Source of the DNA: Chloroflexota bacterium
GTDB taxonomy: Bacteria; Chloroflexota; Limnocylindria; QHBO01
Assembly: GCA_019348395.1 (NCBI GenBank)
Contig: JAHWJN010000069.1
Coordinates: 1 to 7,000, forward strand
Direction of reading: 5' to 3'
DNA: 7,000 nucleotides
In this document: positions 1-5,175 of the stretch, piece after piece
Layout: every line of letters starts with the position of its first letter
Position numbering within the stretch: position 1 is the stretch's first letter
Position numbers and translations under genes: made by a program
Notes under the pieces: model-generated
Told to the model about the DNA's origin: nothing
The model's database searches: none
Seen by the model: the letters and a program-made list of their open reading frames with translations, nothing else

Positions 1-78
1 GGCGCTGCCGGGGGCGGAGGGCTCGGCGGCGACGGCGGGGCATCGGCCGGGTCGCCCGAGGACCGCCCAGCCGGATGA
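1..78 (+). CDS. C-terminal tail of an upstream gene (partial)
   Basis: Frame 1 is open from the window edge to a TGA at 76-78. The 25 visible residues are rich in Gly and Ala and end in SPEDRPAG. The stop overlaps the hydrolase ATG at 75 as ATGA, the usual signature of a translationally coupled gene pair. This is the main reason to believe the frame is coding. The tail looks like a disordered C-terminus and no family can be recognised. In DNA this GC-rich a 78-bp open frame is weak evidence alone, and all three forward frames are open here. Confidence 0.4.
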   Translation, partial: GAAGGGGLGGDGGASAGSPEDRPAG

Positions 79-971
79 TCCGCGCGGTGGCGCGCGCCAT
101 CGGTCGGGCGTTCGGCCTCCTGGTCGGCGCCTACTTCACCTACGTGGCCTACCGGGGATCCCGGCTGCTCGTGCAGCCGGAGGTTCGTCCCTTCCTGCCC
201 GAGTACGCGGGTGCCCCCGCCACGCCCGGCGACCTCGGCCTGGATTACGAGGTCGTTCGGTTCACGACCGACGACGGCGTGACACTGACGGGGTGGCTCG
301 TCCCGGCAGCGCGCGACACGCGAACGGCCGTGATCGTCCTGCACGGGTTCAGCGGCCATCGCCTGCCGGAGCTCGCGGCCTTCGTGCCGTGGCTCCACGA
401 GCATCATCACGTGCTCCAGTTCGACTTCCGCGGTCACGGCGAGTCCGATCCCGGACACATCACGCTCGGGTGGCGCGAGCGCCGCGACGTCGCCGCGGCC
501 GTGCGGTTCGTCGAGGGCCGCGGGCTGGGGCCGATCGCCCTGTTCGGGATCAGCATGGGCGCGTCCACCGCCATCGTGTCGGCGCCGGACCTGCCGGTTG
601 CGGCCGTGGTTGCCGACGCGCCCTTCGCCGAGATCCATCACCCGGTCGCCAACCGGATGCGCGAGGCCGGGTACCCACTGGCGGGGGCCGGGGCACGCGC
701 CATCGTGGTCGGGGCGGCACTGCGGACGCGGACTCGGCTGCGGAATCCCATCGACGTGGTCGAGCGCATCGCGCCGCGGCCGCTGCTGGTGATCTCACCG
801 GGGGAGGATCGGCTCATCGATCGGAGCCAGTCGGAGCGCCTCTTCCGTCGTGCCGGCCAGCCGAAGGAGCTGTACCGGGTCGAGGGCGCCGGGCATGCCG
901 AAGCCTATGCCGTCGATCCGGAGGCGTATCGGTCCCGGGTGATCGGGTTCCTGGAGCGTCACCTGGGATAG
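75..971 (+). CDS. Membrane-anchored alpha/beta hydrolase, serine hydrolase type
   Basis: A 298-residue alpha/beta-fold hydrolase. Residues 12-33 form a hydrophobic segment preceded by Arg residues, so an N-terminal membrane anchor or uncleaved signal is likely. The core has VLHGFSGHR at 88-96 (oxyanion-hole HG), FDFRGHGESD at 116-125, and the nucleophile elbow GISMG at 158-162 with Ser160. The acid is probably Asp245 in GEDRLID, and the base His274 in GAGHAEAY. The triad is complete, so the enzyme should be active as an esterase, lipase or peptidase. The substrate cannot be read from sequence. The layout resembles the small YqkD-like/S33-like hydrolases with an N-terminal membrane segment. 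ATG75 is preferred because it overlaps the upstream stop (ATGA) and has GAGGA at 58-62, although a 12-nt gap is long. The frame is also open further upstream to the window edge. A promoter for the next gene lies only about 20 bp after the stop. Confidence 0.85.
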   Translation: MIRAVARAIGRAFGLLVGAYFTYVAYRGSRLLVQPEVRPFLPEYAGAPATPGDLGLDYEVVRFTTDDGVTLTGWLVPAARDTRTAVIVLHGFSGHRLPELAAFVPWLHEHHHVLQFDFRGHGESDPGHITLGWRERRDVAAAVRFVEGRGLGPIALFGISMGASTAIVSAPDLPVAAVVADAPFAEIHHPVANRMREAGYPLAGAGARAIVVGAALRTRTRLRNPIDVVERIAPRPLLVISPGEDRLIDRSQSERLFRRAGQPKELYRVEGAGHAEAYAVDPEAYRSRVIGFLERHLG

Positions 972-992
972 CGCCGCGGGACCATCGGCGCA

Positions 993-1020
993 TGGACCAC
1001 GCGGTGATCACCTCTATAAT
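993..1020 (+). promoter_or_regulatory. Sigma-70-type promoter of the cpaE-like gene
   Basis: A perfect -10 hexamer TATAAT lies at 1015-1020. It stands out strongly in DNA this GC-rich. A -35 candidate TGGACC (4 of 6 to TTGACA) lies at 993-998 with a 16-bp spacer. Transcription would start near 1026-1028, leaving a leader of about 30 nt. AGGGG at 1046-1050 then sits 5 nt before ATG1056 as the ribosome binding site. The position between the hydrolase stop and the next start supports a real promoter. Confidence 0.65.
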
Positions 1021-1055
1021 CGCGCGGACTTCCACCCAACCGCCCAGGGGTCTGC

Positions 1056-2261
1056 ATGGCTGCCACGAAGGTCCTGGTCGTCGACGACGACCTCAACATC
1101 CAGCGCGTCCTGGTCTTCACCCTCAAGCAGGAGGGTTTCGAGGTGCATGTCGCCTCGGACGGCCAGGCGGGCGTGGAGATGGCCACCGCCATCAGCCCCG
1201 ACCTCATCCTCATGGACGTGGCCATGCCCAAGCTGGACGGATATGCGGCCACGCAGCAGATTCGCGCGGCCGAGAGGGGCGGTGCAAGGGTCCCGATCAT
1301 CATGCTCACCGCCGAGGCGGACGTCGAGCAGCGGGTCAGGGGTCTCCGCGCCGGTGCCGACGACGACATCGTCAAGCCGTTCCACCCGCTGGAGCTGATC
1401 GCCCGCATCAAGGCCCTGCTGTCCCGCTCCGGTGGCGGGACGCCCGCGAAGGCGACCGCTGAGCAGCCGACGATGGGCCAGCTGTACTGCTTCTACGGAG
1501 CCAAGGGCGGCGTGGGTACCACGACCATCGCCCTCAACAGCGCGATCGCCATGGCCAGGCGATTCAAGCGCAAGACGGCGCTCGTCGACGCCAACCTGCA
1601 GTTCGGCGACATGCGCGTGTTCCTCGATCAAGCCCTCGAGACGCCCTCCATCGTCAACGCCATCACCGAGCCGGATCTCGACGCTGACCTGCTGAAGCGC
1701 CTCGTGACGCATCACCACGCCGGGATCGACCTCCTCCTGGCGCCGCCGAACCCGGAGCAGGCCGACATCGTGGTCGAGCGCCAGCGGACCGATCCCGGGT
1801 CGCTGAGCCGGATCCTCTCGCTCATGCGGCGCGCCTACGACTACACCTTCGTGGACATGGCGAAGACGATCGATGACTTCAACCTGCAGCTCTTCGACGA
1901 GGCCGACGTCATCTTCGTGATCATGACCGCCGACCTGTCGTGCCTGAAGAACGTGCGGCTCGTGCTCGAGACCATGGATTCGCTCGGCTACCAGCGGAAC
2001 AAGATCCAACTCGTGCTCAACCGTTCGAACGCGTACACCGGCATCAACGTCGACAACGCCGAGTCGGCGCTCGGGCGCAGGATCGACTTCCAGGTGATCA
2101 ACGAGTACCGCGGCGCGATCAGCGCGCTCAACTCCGGCGAGCCGTTCATGTCGAGCCGCCCCGACGGTCCACTGGGCCAGAGCGTCTCGTCCTTCGCGCG
2201 TGAAGTCGACGCGCAGGCCGGCGGCACGCCGGCCGTCGCCCAGCCGGCAGGGCGGCGATAA
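1056..2261 (+). CDS. cpaE: CpaE/TadZ-type pilus assembly ATPase with N-terminal receiver domain
   Basis: A 401-residue two-domain protein. Residues 5-122 are a response-regulator receiver domain with every key residue: acidic DDD at 10-12, phosphoacceptor Asp54 in LMDVAMP, Thr85 in MLTA and Lys107 in VKPF. A short linker (125-140) leads to a MinD/ParA-type ATPase. It has a deviant P-loop GAKGGVGTTT at 148-157, Walker A' LVDANLQFGD at 176-185 and Walker B-like YTFVDMAK at 263-270. The signature Lys150 is present, but the usual P-loop Lys is Thr155. CpaE/TadZ proteins localise and assemble Tad (Flp) pili at the inner membrane. Their receiver domain is often degenerate, whereas this one looks able to accept phosphate. 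No sensor kinase or other tad gene (cpaF, tadB, tadC) is in the window. It has its own promoter and may be co-transcribed with comM, 128 bp downstream. The alternative is a stand-alone receiver-ATPase with another polar or surface role. Confidence 0.82.
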   Translation: MAATKVLVVDDDLNIQRVLVFTLKQEGFEVHVASDGQAGVEMATAISPDLILMDVAMPKLDGYAATQQIRAAERGGARVPIIMLTAEADVEQRVRGLRAGADDDIVKPFHPLELIARIKALLSRSGGGTPAKATAEQPTMGQLYCFYGAKGGVGTTTIALNSAIAMARRFKRKTALVDANLQFGDMRVFLDQALETPSIVNAITEPDLDADLLKRLVTHHHAGIDLLLAPPNPEQADIVVERQRTDPGSLSRILSLMRRAYDYTFVDMAKTIDDFNLQLFDEADVIFVIMTADLSCLKNVRLVLETMDSLGYQRNKIQLVLNRSNAYTGINVDNAESALGRRIDFQVINEYRGAISALNSGEPFMSSRPDGPLGQSVSSFAREVDAQAGGTPAVAQPAGRR

Positions 2262-2268
2262 GCCGGGC

Positions 2269-2289
2269 GTAACCGGCCGGTAATCGGCC
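2269..2289 (+). repeat. Direct repeat pair, 11-bp period, upstream of comM
   Basis: GTAACCGGCC at 2269-2278 is repeated as GTAATCGGCC at 2280-2289, with 9 of 10 bases identical and one base between. The copies start 11 bp apart, about one helical turn, so both would face the same side of the DNA. That suits a dimeric or tandem DNA-binding protein, but no regulator is identified. The repeat lies just after the cpaE stop and abuts the inverted repeats of the comM leader. Confidence 0.35.
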
Positions 2290-2352
2290 CTCCCTACGCT
2301 GGCGGAGCCGGTCGCCGCTGGTAGTAGGGAGGCGAGCAGGCGGGCGACCGGC
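2289..2352 (+). promoter_or_regulatory. Interlocked inverted repeats in the comM leader (candidate structured RNA)
   Basis: Two perfect inverted repeats interleave. Stem 1 pairs CCTCCCTAC (2289-2297) with GTAGGGAGG (2324-2332), 9 bp. Stem 2 pairs GCCGGTCGCC (2307-2316) with GGCGACCGGC (2343-2352), 10 bp. The arm order is 1-2-1'-2', which is H-type pseudoknot topology with connecting stretches of 9, 7 and 10 nt. Such lengths could span stems of this size. A competing helix is CGCTGG (2316-2321) with CCAGCG (2360-2365). No clear promoter lies inside the gap, so the RNA would probably be made by read-through from the cpaE promoter. There is no T-run, so it is not a standard intrinsic terminator. 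I recognise no known riboswitch motif. GC-rich DNA yields chance dyads, hence the modest confidence. Confidence 0.35.
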
Positions 2353-2368
2353 ACCCTCTCCAGCGACC

Positions 2369-2383
2369 GCCTCCCGTGGAGGC
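2369..2383 (+). promoter_or_regulatory. Hairpin covering the comM ribosome binding site
   Basis: GCCTCC (2369-2374) pairs perfectly with GGAGGC (2378-2383) around a 3-nt loop (CGT). The 3' arm contains the Shine-Dalgarno GGAGG at 2378-2382, which lies 7 nt before the GTG start at 2390. If formed, it would hide the ribosome binding site. The 5' arm extended by one base (GCCTCCC, 2369-2375) is also exactly complementary to GGGAGGC at 2327-2333, which overlaps the 3' arm of the upstream 9-bp stem. The two pairings exclude each other. The spacing also decides the start: an ATG at 2385 in another frame is only 2 nt from GGAGG. Confidence 0.4.
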
Positions 2384-2389
2384 CATGCC

Positions 2390-3895
2390 GTGCTCGCGAC
2401 CGCCCTCAGCGCGTCGATCGCCGGGGTCGACGGGGTCCCGGTGCGCGTGGAGGTCGACGTCGCCTTCGGGCTCCCCGGGCTCACCATCGTCGGTCTGGCG
2501 GGCAGCGCGGTGCTCGAGGCCCGTGAACGCGTCCGTGCCGCCGTTCGCAACTCCGAGTTCGCGGTGCCGGACCGGCGCATCACCGTCAACCTCGCGCCGG
2601 CCGACCTGCCAAAGGAGGGGACCGGCCATGACCTGGCGATCGGGATCGCCATCCTGGTCGCCTCCGGCCAGCTGGACGGCGAGCGCCTGCCGGGGACGGC
2701 CCTCATCGGCGAGCTGGCGCTCGACGGTGGCCTCCGGCCGGTGCCCGGCATCCTGGCGCTCGTCGCGGCGGCACGCGCCGCGGGCGCACGATCCATCATC
2801 GTCCCGGCCGGCAACGCCCCCGAAGCCGCGGCCACCAACGGAGTGGCGGTCCACGCCGCGGACTCCCTGCGGGCCGTGGTGCGCCATCTTGCCGGAGTGG
2901 AGCCCCTCGTCGAAGTGGGGCCGCCGGGTCCGCTGAGGGGTGAGCACCAGGCGCGACTCGACGCGCCGGACCTCGCTTCTGTGGTCGGGCAGCGGGTGGC
3001 GCGACGCGTTCTCGAGATCGCGGTGGCCGGACGTCACAACCTCGCCATGTCCGGGCCGCCGGGAGTCGGGAAGACGCTCCTGGCACGCGCGGTGGCCGGT
3101 CTCCTGCCTCGGCTCGAGGACGATGAGGCGGACGAGGTGCGCCGCATCCACTCGGTTGCCGGACTGGGGGCGCGGCCGATCGGGTCGATGCAACGACCGT
3201 TCCGTGCGCCGCATCACACGATCTCCACCCAGGCGCTCGTGGGTGGAGGACCCAGGGTCCGGCCGGGCGAGGCGAGCCTCGCCCATCGGGGCGCGCTGCT
3301 GCTCGACGAGACCCTCCAGTTTCGAACCGATGCGCTCGACGCGCTGCGCGGTCCGCTCGATTCGGGGTGCGTGACCATCGCCCGCGTCGACGGAGTGCGG
3401 GCCATTCCCGCCCGCTTCATGCTCGTCGCCGCCTACAACCCGTGCCCCTGCGGCTGGGCAGGAGTGGACGGTCATGTCTGCGGGTGCGAGGACGGCGCAC
3501 GTCGCCGGTACCAGGCCCGTCTTTCCGGACCCATGCGTGACCGGCTCGATCTCCACGTGCCGCTCGCACCGGTCGTGAGCGGGCTGCGCGGCCGGCGCGA
3601 GTCGAGTGCCGAGGTCGCACGCCGAATCGGCGTCGCGTGGGAGCTGCAGCGGCGTCGCCAGGGCGGTGCCAACAGCGCGCTCGGCGCGGACGCCCTGGAT
3701 GCGCGGCTCGGATTCGAGCCCCGGCTCCTCGCGCTGCTCGAGCGACGCGGCCGGCAGCTGGGCCTGTCACTCCGCCGGCTGCATCGGGCTGCACGGGTTG
3801 CCCGGACCATCGCGGATCTCGAGGGCTCGTCCGAGGTGAGTCGCGACCATCTCGACGAGGCGCTGCTGCACCGACCGAAGGACGCGGCGGCATGA
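2390..3895 (+). CDS. comM: ComM/YifB family AAA+ ATPase (Mg-chelatase-like), branch-migration helicase
   Basis: A 501-residue protein of normal family length. Residues 1-170 are the ChlI/Lon-protease-like N-terminal domain, with VDVAFGLPGLTIVGL at 22-36 and VNLAPADLPKEG at 66-77. The AAA+ core has Walker A GPPGVGKT at 222-229, family signature FRAPHHTIS at 271-279, Walker B ALLLDE at 302-307, and sensor region AAYNPCPCG at 347-355. Four cysteines (352, 354, 364, 366) could bind metal. GPMRDRLDLHV at 380-390 and NSAL at 428-431 lead into the C-terminal Mg-chelatase domain, about 400-497. In Vibrio, ComM is a hexameric helicase that drives branch migration as transforming DNA is integrated. Residues after Walker B read TLQF where the family usually has LPEF. 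The GTG start is set by GGAGG at 2378-2382, 7 nt away. The stop overlaps dprA by ATGA, so the two are probably coupled. Family assignment is firm; a role in competence here is inferred. Confidence 0.92.
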   Translation: MLATALSASIAGVDGVPVRVEVDVAFGLPGLTIVGLAGSAVLEARERVRAAVRNSEFAVPDRRITVNLAPADLPKEGTGHDLAIGIAILVASGQLDGERLPGTALIGELALDGGLRPVPGILALVAAARAAGARSIIVPAGNAPEAAATNGVAVHAADSLRAVVRHLAGVEPLVEVGPPGPLRGEHQARLDAPDLASVVGQRVARRVLEIAVAGRHNLAMSGPPGVGKTLLARAVAGLLPRLEDDEADEVRRIHSVAGLGARPIGSMQRPFRAPHHTISTQALVGGGPRVRPGEASLAHRGALLLDETLQFRTDALDALRGPLDSGCVTIARVDGVRAIPARFMLVAAYNPCPCGWAGVDGHVCGCEDGARRRYQARLSGPMRDRLDLHVPLAPVVSGLRGRRESSAEVARRIGVAWELQRRRQGGANSALGADALDARLGFEPRLLALLERRGRQLGLSLRRLHRAARVARTIADLEGSSEVSRDHLDEALLHRPKDAAA

Positions 3896-5079
3896 GGGGC
3901 GTGGGACGGATGGGTCCCCTCGGCGGGACAGGCACTTCTCACCGCGATGTGGATCGGCGGTCGAGCGAGCGTCATCACTGGATCGCCCTCTCGCTCGTGC
4001 CGGGCATCGGGCCCGCGACCTTCTGGCAGCTGATCGAGCGATACGGCTCAGCGACCGAGGCGTGGCGGGCCGGCCCTGAAGCGCTGGCGCCGCTCACACG
4101 AGTGGCGCCTGAGGCGCCGGCCGCCCTCACGCGGCTGCATGACGAACGCCCGCGGGTGCTGGTCGACGGGGTCGAGCGCCGGACCACGGCAGCCGGCGGT
4201 CGGGTCGTCACGGCCCTCGACGCGGCGTACCCGAAAGCCCTGCTGACGCTCGACCCGCGGCCGCCGACCCTCTACATCGTCGGCGACGACACGGCATTCG
4301 AAGACCGGGCGGTGGCCATCGTCGGAACGCGGCGCGCCTCCGGCTACGGCATCTCGGTTACGACCGAGATCGGACACGACCTGGCGGAGGCGGGCGTGGT
4401 GATCGTCTCCGGTCTCGCGCTGGGGATCGACGGCGCGGCGCACAGGGCCGCGGTCGACTCGGGTGGACGGAGCATCGCCGTGCTGCCGTCCCCGGTCGAC
4501 CGCATCTACCCGCCGCGGCACCGCGCACTCGCGAGGCGGCTCGTCGAGGAGCGGGGCGCCCTGGTGAGCGAGGTACCGACCGGCGGCAGCGTCGGGCGGC
4601 CCGACTTCGCGCGACGCAACCGGCTGATCGCCGGGCTGGCCGAGGCCGTCGTGGTGGTCGAGGCGCCGGATCGGTCCGGGGCGCTGCTGACAGCAGCCGC
4701 GGCCGCCGCCATCGGACGCGAGGTGCACGCGGTGCCCGGACCGATCACCGCGATGGCCTCGCGCGGATGCAACCGGCTCGTTGCGGACCAGCAGGCCGTC
4801 ATCGTGACCTCCAGCGCCGCACTCCTCCGGCAGATCGGACTGCCGAGAGGAGCCACGCCTCCAGCAGCGCGAGCGCTGTCGGAGGTGGAGGGGCAGCTGC
4901 TCAGCCGCCTGCTGGAACGCAGCGGATCCCTCGAGGAGCTCGTGGACCGGACGCGCCAGCAGCCATCGGCCGTGGCAAGCGCTCTGAGCCTGCTGGAGGC
5001 CCGCGGATTGGTCAGCAGCTTCGGAGGGGCGACCTTCCATCCGACCCTCGCGGCCCGGCGGCTGACGAAGGTCGTGTGA
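3892..5079 (+). CDS. dprA: DNA-processing protein DprA (RecA loader)
   Basis: A 395-residue DprA/Smf protein with full domain order. An N-terminal helix-hairpin-helix/SAM-like region has LSLVPGIGP at 33-41. The Rossmann core spans about 135-315, with VGTRRASGYG at 144-153, SGLALGIDGAAHRAA at 173-187, DRIYPPRH at 203-210, PDFARRNRLIAGLAEAVVVVEA at 237-258, SGALLTA at 262-268 and RGCNRLVADQ at 291-300. A C-terminal winged helix (DprA_WH) covers about 327-386. DprA binds incoming single-stranded DNA in the cytoplasm and loads RecA. ATG3892 overlaps the comM stop and has AAGGA at 3878-3882, 9 nt away. ATG3910, with GAGGGG at 3894-3899, is an alternative. The first 28 or so residues are Gly/Arg-rich and outside the usual family start. 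The frame is open upstream inside comM, but that part is shadow. The C-terminal stop is overlapped by the promoter of the next gene. Confidence 0.93.
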   Translation: MRGVGRMGPLGGTGTSHRDVDRRSSERHHWIALSLVPGIGPATFWQLIERYGSATEAWRAGPEALAPLTRVAPEAPAALTRLHDERPRVLVDGVERRTTAAGGRVVTALDAAYPKALLTLDPRPPTLYIVGDDTAFEDRAVAIVGTRRASGYGISVTTEIGHDLAEAGVVIVSGLALGIDGAAHRAAVDSGGRSIAVLPSPVDRIYPPRHRALARRLVEERGALVSEVPTGGSVGRPDFARRNRLIAGLAEAVVVVEAPDRSGALLTAAAAAAIGREVHAVPGPITAMASRGCNRLVADQQAVIVTSSAALLRQIGLPRGATPPAARALSEVEGQLLSRLLERSGSLEELVDRTRQQPSAVASALSLLEARGLVSSFGGATFHPTLAARRLTKVV

Positions 5080-5105
5080 CAGGCGGAGGACTGATGGGCT
5101 ATGCT
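5076..5105 (+). promoter_or_regulatory. Promoter of the Ig-like/CAP gene, overlapping the dprA stop
   Basis: GTGACA at 5076-5081 matches the -35 consensus TTGACA at 5 of 6 positions and includes the dprA TGA stop. TATGCT at 5100-5105 matches TATAAT at 4 of 6 positions, with an 18-bp spacer. The start of transcription would be near 5112. This lies downstream of the first in-frame ATG at 5101, so that ATG could not begin the protein on this transcript. The leader to the TTG at 5176 would be about 64 nt. Confidence 0.5.
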
Positions 5106-5163
5106 GCGGCCGCCACTCGACGTCGCCCACGTGCCCGACACCAGGGGCGGCCCCGATCCCCAT

Positions 5164-5167
5164 GGAG
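5164..5167 (+). promoter_or_regulatory. Ribosome binding site that decides the TTG start at 5176
   Basis: GGAG at 5164-5167 lies 8 nt before TTG5176. The bases between are unusually AT-rich for this DNA, as is common around true starts. A rival is GGAGGA at 5085-5090, 10 nt before ATG5101. It is a stronger match, but its product would begin with 25 residues that look unlike coding sequence, ending in the codons GTT, TGT and CTA. AAGGAG at 5195-5200, 5 nt before an in-frame CTG at 5206, is a third and less likely option. Confidence 0.4.
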
Positions 5168-5175
5168 TTTGTCTA

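Noticed and set aside
971..991. Inverted repeat GCGCCG/CGGCGC after the hydrolase as a terminator
   Set aside because: The stem is only 6 bp with a 9-nt loop and no T-run, which is within chance for this GC content.
2295..2300. TACGCT as a -10 box for comM
   Set aside because: Only 3 of 6 bases match and no -35 element lies at a suitable distance. If used, it would also remove the 5' arm of the 9-bp stem from the RNA.
1014..2354. 446-residue antisense frame opposite the cpaE-like gene
   Set aside because: No domains are seen and it mirrors the codon pattern of the clear sense gene. The long antisense frames at 2294-3556, 4048-5163 and 5173-6813 were rejected for the same reason.
2385..2387. 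ATG as the start of comM
   Set aside because: It is in another frame from comM and only 2 nt from GGAGG. GTG2390 is in frame and properly spaced, and its product begins as ComM proteins do.
3637..3891. Extended N-terminus of dprA inside comM
   Set aside because: The 85 extra codons are Arg/Ala/Pro-rich shadow of comM and lie outside the DprA family.
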